A stretch of DNA of 64,000 nt from Marisa cornuarietis. Lineage: Eukaryota; Mollusca; Gastropoda; Architaenioglossa; Ampullariidae. The position numbers and the translations under genes were made by a program. The stretch spans positions 1,865,001-1,929,000 of the forward strand of contig SMMW01000042.1 in NCBI GenBank assembly GCA_004794655.1, given 5' to 3'. Each line of letters opens with the position of its first letter. Position 1 is the stretch's first letter. Below are positions 33,201 through 47,700 of this stretch, one piece after another. The notes below the pieces were generated by a model. The model saw only the letters and a list, made by a program, of their open reading frames with translations. It had not been told where the DNA came from and did not search any database.

Positions 33201-36200
33201 CTCCTGTGGTAGTGGAAGCACAAAGAGCATATTCTACGCACTGGCCGTCCTCACAGGCATCTCCTACAAGCTTACGTTGCCTACATCCACCTCGAACTGG
33301 GTAAAATCCTTTGACACACTGACATTCCCCAAGATAGCGACTTGAGCACTCCGCATTCTCAACACACTCACGGGAGTCCCTGAAAAATATGACTATAATT
33401 CATTGAGCCATCTGTGTCCCTTTCTTCGAATTGTGGCTGAAGTAACTTCAGCTAGAACAGTTATAAAAGCCAATATAGGATGTTCCTGATCATTACTAAA
33501 ATTATCTAAATTAAAACTAGAACAGTGGTGAGTGGCACAGAAGGCCATAAAAGCAATCCAATCTGACTTAGTCAGGTTCTACTCACCGTTATAAAATTAT
33601 TGTCCTGCTCTGAGTAGTTAAAAATTATAAAATTGTGGGAAAGGGATCCCTGCCGCACAGGTCGTCGTTTACAGTCCAGTTAAAGTCTAATAATGATGTT
33701 GGAATGACCACCGTCAAATCAACAGCTGATACAGTGCTGCTGTATTGCCGACAGAATTTGTTCAATCCATCATTTAAAATCCAGAGATCACTGTCCATAA
33801 AGAAGATATACAAACAGCTCTCCTCTAGTGTCAGTCGAAGCCCTGCTCCACAAGGGGTGGTGCCCATTGAAGTTCCCTAAAAGAAGGACGGGAGTAGGGA
33901 GCTGGGCCAGAAGACCCTCAAGGTCCTGTCGGAAGATACGAGCAGAGGGAGGAAGATAGACACAGCAGATAGTGATAGTCTTCCCTAGAGTAACCCGGGC
34001 AGCAGCAGCAGCCTAAAGAGGAGGGGAAAGTGGCATCTACCTAAATAAAAGGTGGGAGCAGAGAACAGCAGCCCCACCTGAAGGGACGTCAGTCTGCGAG
34101 TCCTGACTCGAAAGCTTTTGAAAGAACATGAGGCAGAAGGTAGGAGAAGACTCTTCTGTAGGGCTATAATATCAGGAGTGAAACTAGATGCTAGGCATTG
34201 GAGCTCTTCAAGGTTGGCTCGGATACCTCGACAGTTTCATTGCAAAGCTACATGTGACAGAGGGAGGGGTGAAAAGAGAAACAGCGAAAGAGAGTAGTAG
34301 GGAGACTGGCGGCGACAGAGAATCCAGAGTGAGAATGCAAGCAGTCTTTTGGCTATCTGTCCACTGTATGTCAGTTCTTCGGAGGCGAACCAATCCCATT
34401 TAGCGCACAACCGAGCGAAATAATTTCAGTCTTAAGCGAAATATACCCAACACTCACTTGCAAGATGCTCCGTTGTCTTTTCTTTCGTGGCACTCCCCAG
34501 AGTTCTCGTAGTACCCAGCTACGCACAGACAGAGACCTCCGTTTTTGGAGGTGCACTCTGCCTTGTCCACGCACTGGCCAAATCCACTACACGATTCTCC
34601 TGCCTGAATTTTGTTCCTGCGGATAAATGAATATTCAATTATTTTAGTGGAAATTAATTGACTCTAAATTTATGTCATGAATCTCGTCAAAACAGACTTT
34701 GCCTTTGCTAATGATATGTCTTTTATTTCTTTTCATTTGAATGTGCATGGCAAGATATGATATTTTATCTGGTCCTCATAATGACCGTGACAAATAACGT
34801 GCTGGGGTTCACTTGTTGGTCCTGTTTGATATTAACCCACAGAAGACTCCCAAGCCGGATGTTTTGGGTGCCAGGATATTTTTCTTCTGCACTTATGACA
34901 TTTCAATCTGATTTATCTCTCGAACTCTAGACCTCTACCTCAGCAATCAGAGAATTAATATTTGGGTTAGACCGGTTAGAGTATTGCTGCGTGATCCGCC
35001 ACAGAGAAGAAATTTTAAAGAAGCTGGCTTTGAGGACTGGGTTTCAGGGTTGTGTATTGTCTGCACTTACTTTTCTTCACGATATATCCAAAAACTTGCC
35101 ATACATTGTACTTTTCTTTACTAAATAAACAGATGACATGGCTTTGCTAGATAGCCTAAAGGATAAAGATACGCTGTCACAATATCTTTTACTTGTTGAC
35201 AGCTGTACATCATGTTTTCACTCTAGTAGTACGGATCTCAATGTCTAGAAGACAAAGAGTTATGCTTTGGGGAAGGTAATAACAATAATGGGGATTTATG
35301 TAGTGCACTTCTAAACTGCAGAGTAGACTCAATGCGCAAAAATACGAAATAAATAAAACATCTTCAAACACAGACCAAACGCATCTATACAAATTATACA
35401 GAGACAGCGGTAGACAAAAGTACAAGGCAGAAAAAGAGAATGTTGTACACAAGCAAGTCACAACACTGCATGAAAAAGAAGATAACAGTAAGGTTGGGCA
35501 GTCATGGCGAAGCGGAGTCTACAGATAATTTAACTATTCGGAAGACACAAATCTCAGAAGAGAGAGCTATTCTAGTGCATATAACTCAAGGGGCCCACTG
35601 CAAGTGTTAAAGCATTTCCAAACGGCGACGACGACAAACAGACACATGGTTGTCTATGTCTGGCGTGCACATAGATTGCTGATAAAGATGTCGCATCAAA
35701 ACAACAGGTGTGCAAAACAATATACAAGGGATCAAAGGTTTCAGTCTGTGCTGTTAACAGACGTATATCCAGAATGTAAAATGTAGTGAGCAAGTATAAG
35801 TATATCAAGTGGTTTGGAGATGACAATGTAAAATTGGCAGTATGATAGAGATTAGACAGACATGTCTGTAAAGACCGCTAGTCGACAAAGACAAGCTGGC
35901 ACATGAATACAAAATGATCTTTAAAGAAGAGGGCAGCAAAATGAAAGCGCAGATAACCAGTTGAAGAATAAACGAAAATCTCTGATAGCGACAGAAGGAA
36001 GACGAAGGATGAGATAAAAGGCAAGAGAGCAGTCCCTCCTGATCCGGTTAGGCGTAGGGACATTACTCTCAATAACAGATAAGATATCAAGACCAATCAA
36101 AAGATGGAAAATATAGAAAAATATATAGGGAGAAAACAGCCTTAAAGAAAACCACGGAAGTACGCCATAAGAAGCCTTACTCTAAAAAAATACAACTGTA

Positions 36201-39200
36201 CTTAAAGCTGAAAAACCTTCATCAAAATGTTTTTTCTTTCCTGTTCGTTTTATTGTGCTAGGCACGGTCCGCATAAAGCAAAATCAGGAATACAAGAAAA
36301 TCTTATCTTTTTAGTTCTGCCCCTCAGGCTGCTCTAAGCAAAAGACTATGAATTAAGATTTGTATTTTGTTTTACTTCCTCCTTATCCGTAGTACATTTT
36401 TATTGATCACTCACAGCAATTCATGCCTGCTATATATATATATGTAATGTAATGAATGTCCCGGCCATCCCTTAAGTGACTCTATAGAGGATTGTTTGGC
36501 TGTCCATATCTCGGAATGGAATAGGTTTACAAAATAAAACCCCAAATAAAAGTCATAAAATTAAAGTATGCAACATCATGAACAGTCACACCTGCTGTCC
36601 ATGGTTTCTGTGAGTTTTTGATGTTTACATGTTAGCGAGTAGTAGGAGAAAGCTCTATGGCTGTTAGAGAGTGGAGGTGGGCTCTACGGCTTACGATGTA
36701 AAAATATAAATGTAACTCACAAGCATTGCCCATCTTGTGGAAAGTATCCTTCTGCACACTTGCACGTGCCGCCAGAGCGAGGTGTGCACTCCGCGCTATC
36801 TACACACTGTCCCGTGCCTGTGCATCTGGAGTCCGCTCCCACCTGGTAACACACACGCACGCACGCACGCACGCACGCACGCACACGGCAGCAAACGTAA
36901 AGTAAAAATCTAGAAAAGCCGCAGACTATCCCGCCATTTACCCATCAAGTTAATATTTTTGTTCTTATTCCACCCGACAGCAGCACTACACTGGCATGTA
37001 TACTTGAAATTTCTACTAACTTTCTTCTTGCAGGTCCGCCCATCTTGATAGAAGTCGCGGTCGCATGTACACGCACCGCTGATTGTCCCAGAGCACCTGG
37101 CGTTTTCGAGACAAACATCATCCTCGGTACACGACTCGCCAGCCTCGATCTGTGCAACACAGGCCCCTTCCCTGGAAAAATAGCCTGAAAAAACACACTA
37201 TGACAGAAAAGTCTGTCCAAGTTGGTATGATAATCGAATTATTTTATGGTATCGCCAGGTGTTCATGTTTACAAATGACCATAGCCTTTCGTCTGCAAGA
37301 TTTCTTTTAAAAGTATCTTCAAAGAAAAACAATAATCTCATACCCTATGCCAATTTACTACTACTTCTTATTCAGTTCTTCAATACTGACTACATTATTT
37401 AAGACACAATTCATTTGAGTCCCTTAAATTGTACTGGTCGTTGGAGCACCGCCTTTCTTTTCTCCGCCAGCTCAAGAAATTTGGCAAAAGACAGGAAATT
37501 CTGGTCCAGTTTTACCGAGCGGTGATCAAGAGTGTACTGACATTCTCCGTCACTGTCTGGTACGGCAGTACTACCCAAAACAGAAAGTTCCACTTGCCCG
37601 GGTGCAGCTAGCCGATATATTAATAATAATAAATGTAAAATTTTTATAAGGCATACTCACACTCCTAAGGAGCATGCTCTTAGCGCTTAAAAACAAGAAT
37701 GAGACATGGCCAACATACGAGAGACAGAAGAACAAACAAACAATATATGAACGACAGAAAGATAAACAACAGTACCGATGATGAATAAAGACAAATACAA
37801 AAAAACGTAAAGAGGACCCAAGTATCAAGGACTGAGAGTATCATGATTTTACAAAAAGGAAAATGAGCAGGGAAGTAGCAATACGCGGAAAAGGGGGAAG
37901 GGTGTGAAAAAAGGACTAGCATTGTGGGAACTGGTGTTAAGAGTAATGCCTAAAGGAGTGGTGCGTTTTAAGTGGACTTAAAGGAATAGTGGATAGGTGG
38001 CGGATATTGAAATGGAGAAAGTTCCGTTGATCGCTGCACAGTAAATAAAAATTCCTGTGACCATATGTTGTTGTTCTGGTGACAGGAATAGTTATAGTAG
38101 ACGGTCGTCAGATGAAGAGCGTAGTTGTCTGGTTGGAATGTAAGGGATGAGAAGTTCAAAGAAATAGTCAGGACATGAACCAGAAAAGAAATTAAAACAC
38201 AGCACAGACAGTTTGTACTGAATGCGAGAACGGATGGGTAGCCAGTGTAGAAAACGGAGAGGAATGGCATGGTCCCGTTTCGTGGCTCTAAGCACCAGAC
38301 GTGTAGGGGATTTCTGTACTTTCTGGAGTCTCTGAATGAGGTATGAGGGGCAGCCTGTGCAGTAAACAAAGGAGAGAAGTGACATGGTCTCGTTTCCTTG
38401 CTCTAAGCACCAGTCATGAAGCTGAGTTCTGTACTTTCTGGAGTTTGTGAAGACGTTATTCAGGGCAGTCGGCAAGTAAGGAGCTGCAGTAATCAAGCAT
38501 AGAAAGAACAAACGCCCAGACAAGAGTGTTGGTAGCGCGTGTAGAGAGAATGTGGCGGATGGCGCTGATCTTACGGAGCTCATAATAAACTGACAGACAT
38601 TATTGGCTGTGACCTACCCCCTGTGGGCATAATCTACGCCCAGCACAATCTGGGCAGGGTGCACAAGATTGTGGCTGATGCATTCCACACGGCAAATGGC
38701 CTGTTCTGCCTCATACCCTCTGAGGTCAGGTATAGACTCGTCCGGGCCACAATTTCCCGGTTGAGAAATACTTTCAATTAGTAATTTTTTCTTCTTCTAC
38801 TACTACTACTTTGACAACAATAATATTGCACCTTAAAAGCAGATGTCCTCACGCCTCTTGAGATATTATGCTTATACTGAAAAACGTTGACAACATTATT
38901 GACTAGAAGCTAATAGAACATATTACCTTTCTTGCATTCACAAACACCGCCGTAAGGTGTAGAACACTGAGCGTTGACGTCACACTGTCCTTCTCTAGTG
39001 CACGTGTCGCCGGCATTCCTGGACTTCTTGCACGTGTCACCTTGGGCGTAGTAACCGAGAGAGCACTGGCAGGTGCCGAAACGCGAGCACTCTGCGTTCT
39101 CAACACACTGGTGTAGGAATAAAGCACAGTCACGCCGTTTGTCAAAAAACACTACAGCTAGCAAGTCAAAGTTTGAAAAAGTAACATTGAAAGAAAGAAC

Positions 39201-41677
39201 AGATGGGTGAAAAGAAAGAAGTGGATTAGAGACGAATGAAGAAAATGAAGTAAGGATGAGATGGAAATAAGAAATAATTAGGATCACAGGACTTCACCAG
39301 AACGTGGTTTTTGGTTTCGAAAAAGAAAGTCTTAATATTTTTATAAGAGTACTTAAGCTGTATGAATCATTTGTGATGTCAGATTTGTGGGGGACAAATC
39401 TGACATCACAAATGATTCATACAGCTTAAGTGTACAAATAAAACATAAAAATACGAAAAAATATTTCTGTCAATTTAAAAATGTGTGAGCATACAGATAA
39501 TTTTTTAATGAAGAAGCTACACCTGAAGCGAAGCAGTGCATCCTTTAGAAGGTGGTTTCACAGGTACACAGTGATCTGACTCATGGTAATACCCGGCGTT
39601 GCACTCACACAGTCCCCCAGTTGAAGAGGAACACTCTGCGTTTTCAATACACTGGCCCTCCGCCGTACATGGCTCAGAGGCATCGATTACTGCAACAACA
39701 ACAATAACACAAAATATCCAAACATAGAAAAAATTACAACAGTCTGCAATTCGGTTTGCGAAAATGTAAAGTGTTTGCATTTTCACCCATACCGAAACAG
39801 CAAGTTTCTCAGTAAGGCGCAGAATACTTTATACGAAAGGAAAGACTACAGAATAAATGAGGCTAAAAAGACGAGCTATAAATATTTTAAGACCAACAAC
39901 TGCGGGGAATCCCCTGAGCATGAGAACAGTTCAGTTTGTAAAAGCTGTTGCCATTGATGCTCAAGCCTAAGAAAAAAGCTTGTGGCAATGTTCACATTTC
40001 CCTTTACTATGTCCGCTATAAAGAAATCTGCGAAGGATTTTTTTTTTCAATTTTTCATCTTGCGAGGAAAAACGTGTTATATTTTTTTAACAGATTTTAA
40101 CAATTATTTAAGTTCAATCGATATACGCAAACGTGACCATAAACGCGAAAGATGTAGGGGTGATGGCAGAATTTAATGATGTTATCGCTAATATAGCACA
40201 TTTAAACATGCAGACATTTTTGATAGCTTGACGATTCCCCTATCACATGTTTTGTCAGATATAAAATGTTTTCTCTTTCAGTTAGCTGGGATGAAAGCGC
40301 TACCCGGCCTTTTATTCTTCTTAGTACAGAGCTCTCTGAAGTAGTTTTGGAGTTTATACGATAGTCCTCACTGCTCGAGTAGTCGGACTTGTGATTTGTG
40401 AGGCAGTTAGATGATTTTGAAGAACAAAAAACAAGCAATTGGAAAATGAAGGTGAAAAATTCTTTAATGCTGTACGTCGTACTGACTGGACGAATGTCGC
40501 GGCTGTAATTTAAATGAAGACAGTTCGGCATAGGGAACAGGACAGGGAGTTTTGAGAGGCTGATCTTTTACATGTTTATATCATGGATTATTAGGCCAAA
40601 CATCAGAATTTAGTAAAAAAAAACAAGTCTACTTTACGCTTACCTGGTTGACATTTCTTTTTAATTTCGTAGAAGCCTTTCAAACACTGGCATCTCCCGG
40701 AAGTGAGAGAGCATTCAGTGTTGCGCATGCATTGACCAGATTCTTGACATTCTTCACCTGGTTCTTTGCGCATTACACACTCTCCTCTTACCTGAAACAT
40801 AATCGGATGTTTACTATCACGAAAACACTACCCTAATAAAAAAAACTCACAAAAATAAAAAAAAATCCCACTGTTATCAGGTTGTTAAAGGCTGCGCATG
40901 TTCATGCTTCTCAAAAGGAGCTCATGGATGAAAAGCCCTGCACAAAAATGGCTATTAGGAAATACATTTTGACTTCGATTTGACCTCAAATTTAAACTTT
41001 TCGACACTTTTTCAAAAGTATTATTCAAATAAATATGTTTTAGATAAGGCTTTCATCACTTTTTGAGACATTTGCAACAGATTTTCCACCTCATCACATA
41101 GACTTTTAAAAGATTTTTTAAAACATTTCTGTTCAAAAATGACACGTTAAAAGCAGCAGAAAAACGAAGATATGTTATAATACTACAAAAATAGGAGATC
41201 AACTTGATGATCAAAGAATGCGTAGCGAAGTTGAAATATTTCAGCAACTGTATCGTGATAATAGAAATTTTCAAGGTCGAACTAAGGCAATTATAAGTGA
41301 AAGATATAATATACAGAAATAATCAATGACAGACACTATGCACCAATATTATTCACAACTTAACATAAAAAGACTATAAAGAAATATTCAGTAAAGTTCT
41401 ATGTGTATATAAAATACATAATTAAGCATTAAAGATGTGAACAAGATCTTCCAGACCTTAAGACGGCCCAAATGTTGGTTGACGCCTATGATAGAACAAT
41501 GGTTCCAACAATGTTTTCTTAAAAACTGTTTTCCTCATAAAATCACCTCTCTCTCCATCCTCTGCTACTAATCTACCATTTAGTCTTTAAACACACGTCT
41601 AGTTAAATGTCAGAAATACTGCACGAACATAATTAATCTTATTAAGAGCCAAGCACCTATGAAAAGGAATCTCCTCT

Positions 41678-41731
<54 letters not shown>

Positions 41732-44700
41732 TTTTTCCAATGACAACATACATATTTGCTCCTTACTGTTGCAAAGTTGTTCTTAATTGTTGTAAAAGAA
41801 AACAGTACACTGGACATGTTTCTTTGTTTTTTCCCCCGACAGTTATTATAAACTCGAGATTTTGAGAAAATTATCGAGGAAAACAGTACACCATGTTCTA
41901 GATACAAACATACATCTATTAAAAAATATGGGCCTCAGATCTTAAATTCTTCTGTACAGTCATGGGAATTTATCGAAAGTTTGTTTTTCAATTGTAATAG
42001 TGTTAAAAAAAATTAAGATCATCTCATCTCTATGTTAAAAGAAAACTGCCTTCAGTGAAATATATCCTCAGTAAATTTATATTGGACAAGATATTCACTG
42101 AAGCGTGAACTAAATTGTTATGGAAGTGCAGAAGGCGTGCAGAAAATTATTATGATAACACGACAAACTGTAAATCAGATTGTTTCTTGTATAACTAGTT
42201 ACCATAAAACTATTTCTATGCACGAATAAGGCGCTTTTGCAAATTAAACAAATTCTCAAGCATGCTACAAATTATCACTGTCATTTTTATCTGAAACCAG
42301 AGACTTTATTCAAGTATTTAGTTTGTATCTGTATTTATTTTAAAAGTGAGACCAGAGACTTTATTCAAGTATCTAGTTTGCATACGTATTTAGTTTAAAA
42401 ATCAGCGAATCTTAATCAAATAAAATATTATGTAGAAATTATATGGAACCCATGCCGACCTTGTAGAAATCCTCTTGACATGCACAGACACTGCCGCCTA
42501 CCATCCCCACACACTCCGAGTTCTTGGCGCACACATCTTTTGGGGTGCACGACTTGGCGACAGGTATCTCAGCTTTGCAAGAACCGTCCGGTGCGGCGTA
42601 GAACCCTGTAACAACAGACCATATTAATCACTACATGTGTTGTACATTTCAACACCCTCCAAAAAAAAACAAACCAAGATGAAATTTGTCAAAAAGTAAA
42701 TCAATTTACAGTCAATTACGTTTTCCCCGAAAACATAATTTGCTTTATTTTCGTGTATAATTTTCGTGAGTAATTCATAGATTACAAAGGGCATATTTTA
42801 AGTCTGCCGGTTGGAAAAAAATTACAAACAAGAACAAAAGCTGCATGTACTCCTACCTGCAAAGTAAGCATATACACCAATAAATCTATCCAAGAAATAT
42901 CTGGGAGTTTAAGACCAGAGGAGTGGCGAATGAGCGCTTACATTTACATTTGCAAAAGAGATGAAAATAGTTGTCAGAAAACAATAGTTCTAAAGGAAAT
43001 ATTTGGTTAAGGAGTGTTGTTTTACCTAAGCACGAAAACTGTGCAGAAACAATTATGTGACTTATAATTCTTTCTGACATGTTAATTAAAACGGTTATGG
43101 ACGTTTTTAACAGCAGTACTTTTGAATCAATACAAAAAAGAAACAACAACAACAACAACAACAAATGGTACAGACCTAGCCGACAAACACACAGCCCGCC
43201 ATTGGTGCTGGAACATTCAGCGTCCTCCATGCACTGGCCCAGCGCTGTACACGACTCTCCCGCCCTCCGCAGTTTCTCGCAAGTCTTGCCAGCATTAAAG
43301 TAGCCCGACATGCATGTACAGACCTAAGGCAGGGTGTATTATACTAATATTTCATCTCCAGGCAGCCTTCACAGCTCGGGCACACGCTTTCACACTTTTT
43401 AATTCTCTCGCATTCATCGCTTTGGCAAACAAAACAAAAACATTAAAAAATCGCTTTGCAGTATTGTGCCAACAACGTCCTGTTCAACTAATGTTTGCTG
43501 TGTCGGCTTAGAAGTTTCAGTGATAAACATTCACTGCTGCTTGCTTACAAACAGATCAATCTTGCTTTTTCAATGGACAAATGGCACGGTTTGTGGCGCA
43601 GTGGCAGAGCTTGTCACAATGACAGTAAGAATCATATGTGGTATTGATGTTCTTCCCCCCACCCTCCCATGCCTTCCTTACACCTTGATGTTTACCTGCG
43701 TGTTTGGGCGTCTGCGTGAGGTGTATTCATGTTAAACTCTTTCATCTTGACATCGGTCGTGGGTAAAGTGCGTTGTATAAATAACTGCATTATATTGATA
43801 ATTATTAACTTAATGTAACACGTTTTAGGGTTAGAGGGTCTTATGTTCTAGTTATTTTTGCCTTATGCACTTTTCTGCAACACAAAAGACATTGTGCATT
43901 CTGGGGTTTAATATTTCTTCGGTCTTGTCTCTGTACACAGCGCAACGATGTGGTCATCACTAGAATAGATGTGTTAATATAGACCTATCCCCCTGTCCTT
44001 CTTCAAACATCTTGCCTGAATAATACGTGGTTATCTGATTCAATTCCAGACAGAGAAACCATAAAAACAAATTAATGCAAAGATTATATTTATATATGTT
44101 TAAGCACTTTGAAAGTATACAAAATAACTGCTCTCTCCGAGAGTGAGAGAGAGAGAGAGAGGTTTTTAAATCTATAAAAAAACCCACCTCATAAGCCAAA
44201 GTCATCTTGCATTCAGCATACTTCACACATTGACTAGAGATGGCGCAGGGTTCATTCGGGAACTTGAGGGGCAAACACTTGCCCTCTTCTCTGTAAAAAT
44301 CTGAGCTGCACTGGCAAATCCCACCAGAACATTCAGTGTTGACGACACATTGTCCGGCTTGTGAACAGACACCTCCTGCTGGCAAACCTGAATTTCAAAG
44401 GAAAATAGAAGAAGCCATTAGTGAAATAAGCTTTCAAACCTCGAAAAAAATCATTTTACTGAAAGCCTTTCAGCATGTAGAAGTGCGTTTGCGTGTGTTT
44501 AGGGGAACGGGAGTAGACATATAGGTGCGCATTGCGACAATTTTTTATTCATCGGCTTAGGCGATGCCTATACAGTCGGGCTTTTTTTTTAATTATGTCT
44601 TTATACGATGCGATTCATGCAAGAAAAACTTATTTTTTGTGAATGTTTCGTTTTTTAAGTCATTCTGCCCGAATCCCAAACCCATCGCTAACGTATGAAG

Positions 44701-47700
44701 TAAATCTTAAATGCATACTCGGCAATCTATATCAGCTAAAACTTATATAATAACAACTGTCTTTTAAACATTCTCTCTCAGTCTGAGCAAGACTTATTTG
44801 TTCTTAACATCTTTGTTTCCCATTCGCGTATTCACTTCAGGAGGGTACTCACGGCCTCCACATAGTCCTTCTTGCTGAATAAACCCGTCCATGCAAGTGC
44901 ACACGCCGCTCTCCGAGGAAGAACACACAGAATACTGCCGGCACATGTCATCATAAGAGCACATCTCACCTACTTTCTTTTTTTCTTTGCACTGTCCTTT
45001 ATCCTGGGAAATAGATTTAAGAAAGAGCACTCTAAATGTTCAAATATTAGGTACTTAACCTAAATTAGAAAAAGGCACGCTGACAAATGGACAAATGCAC
45101 AAGGAACGTGTGTCAGAAAATAACGGCTAATTATTTTACAATCAAAAAAAGGCACAGAAAATGTCCTCTGTGAAGAAATAACCTCTAACGTTACAGTCAA
45201 AAGGGAACACATAACATGCGTCGGGAAATGACTGCTTGTTATGTTACGATCGAAGTTTTACAGAAAGTACAGCTCTTGGCAAATGCACGTTTACGTGGAA
45301 TTTTTGATGAAAAGCTTGGTGATGCCACTGACGCTGTGGAAGCAAAGACTATGACTGATATTTGAAGGGAATGCGGCTGACATATTCATGAAAGATTCCC
45401 TTGAAGTTTAAATTTTAAATATTAAGACATAGACTCCAGGCTGCTCTCGCGTCTCAGGTAAGGTGACACTCAAAGAACCTGACCTTGAAAAAACCAGCTC
45501 GACATCTGCAGGTGTCCAGGCAGATGCTGTTCGGGGTACATTCTTCCTCTCCAGTACATTGCTGGTCGGCTTCCTTGAGAGGCACGCACACACCCGCCTG
45601 CTCAAAGAAGTTGTCATTGCATGTGCAAACACCTTGCGTGGATGAAGTGCATTCGGCGTTTTCCACACATGTACCTAGACCCTTACAAGGTTGCCCCGCC
45701 TTAACCGCTTGGACGCAAATGCCCTTGGTCGGTCTGTAGCTGTACAAACATGCAACAGTCATCAGACACCTACTTCAGTCAATCCACACTGGTTACAGCT
45801 GTGTAATAAGTCCCTTCATACCCACTTAGCTGTTCACACAAGTGAAAAAAACCGCTTCATTTAACATTAGGCAGACTAGTCACAGTTACATTCATACAGG
45901 TTACACATATCTATATATATATATATAGGTTACACTAACCATACCAGACAGGTAATGACATATCTTAAAGTTGGCATTAGTTTGACCAGTCGCATAGGCT
46001 GCGCTAGTCCTTGTAAGAGCAGGTCATTCTAGTCATAAGTTTAAAGTACACTTTATATTTCTCTGTGGGATTATATCAGTCAAAGTTTCGACACTGTACA
46101 TGACCTCAAGTCTTAATTCTACATAATTCTGCTCACTTTACTGTCTAAAAATTTGATTTTACAAAAACCGACTGTATTTAGCTAACATCCTCAGTCACCG
46201 AGTTAACTTCATCAGACCGCAGTCAATCCAAGATTATCTAAAAATTCTCACACTAGTGTTCTGGTAATCTTTGGGTAACAATTATCACACATTTCCTGGC
46301 CAAAGATAACGACAGTCAGGTTTCCCTGGGTGACTGTCATGAAAATAACAGGTAATTAGAGTGACATTGGTGTCACGCTTTTGCGATTCGTCAGTTCAGG
46401 CCCACGCAAAGCGTACAAACGATAAGAAACTCTCGACAGAAGATAAGATGCGGGAGGGGGATGTTTGACAATGATCAAAGCGTGCACATCATCTCCATGA
46501 TGAGGATAGCCAGCGCCTGCCAGGGTTCCGAGGTAGGGGAATGGGCTTGTGCACCACACGTTTTTTAGCGATGGCTGCGTAGAAAATGACAGGTCCGCGG
46601 CTTCGTCGCACTTTGGAAGACAGAACGACGCTGATCTAGTGACAGCTGTTTGCCGGTTATGCCGAGGAGATATGAGATCGTCGATTTAACATCAAGAAGG
46701 ACTGCAAACCAACGCTTAGCCAGGGAATTTATGCGCAATAGCGGAAGGTAAACAAAAACAAGTTGGAGGAAGTCAAGTTTCTGCTCTGAGCGTGAGATGT
46801 GATTTTCTATACGGCAGAGCGACTACTGCCAGACCATGAGGAGAAGAGGGACGTCATGGTTAGTTGAGCTCAAGTCTCTGGTGCCAGCGGTAAAAGTGCT
46901 ATTAGAAGTCAAATCTTGACACTGTGACTACTCCAGTTCTACTATGTCTAGCTGTTGTGGCGGTGAGCTCTTAAGACAAAGCGTTGAGGGATCATCCTTT
47001 CACCAGTGACTGTTCTGTTCTCGACAGCGAGCTCGAGATTGATGGTGAGGAGTTGCTGTGGTCACGACAGTACACTCGGTGGTTGGACAGTTGCCTCAGA
47101 CCTAGGGGTGAAAGGGCGTGACCTGTGCTTGTGCCTGCGACGGTTTGCCACGAACGTCTCAGTCCTGACACTGCAGGTGTTGGATCTTTGTGCGAACGGA
47201 AGGCCACCGACGAGCAGCGACAGACAGATTTGCGCGCCTCGACTGCTCCAGTGAAAATAAAATCGAGGGCCCTCCATGTCGCAAGAGGCTGTTGCGTGTT
47301 GCAGCCAAACGGTGAATGAATGTATGAGTACAGTAGTTGAAGATAAGTAATGTTTTCACTCATATGTTATCTGGATATGTGATTGTAAAAAATGTAAACA
47401 AGACAACCTAGACAATTAGCGGGACATGGTTGTGCACGATTTACTTGTTAATAACCCCTAAACAGTTATTAATAATTAACATCTGATACACCAAAAAGCA
47501 TTGTTTGTTGTTATTTGGAATGTACGCTAGGAAATCAGAGCTAAAAGATGATAACCTTCATCAGGCAGAAATTGAACGTCTCCAGAACACGTCCATGTCG
47601 GCTTTGATGGCGGAGTAATCGAGAGTGTAATTAACAACCACGTAAGTAAATTAAGAAACTTCCGTCCATCACATTTGCCTCTTCCCACGACAATGATAAC

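Larger units (their letters stand above)
40792..42459. other. Intron E19-E20: AT-rich, simple repeats only
   Basis: Holds an (AC)n run at 41680-41728 and a 55-bp tandem duplication at 42293-42402. No RT or transposase motif seen. Confidence 0.55.

Noticed and set aside
37171..37184. Alternative E23 acceptor at 37172-37173
   Set aside because: It gives the wrong phase after E22 and loses the GYF motif of module 8.
39351..39431. A miRNA precursor or tRNA gene
   Set aside because: A miRNA hairpin would normally have mismatches and a larger loop, and there is no tRNA box; kept only as a palindrome.
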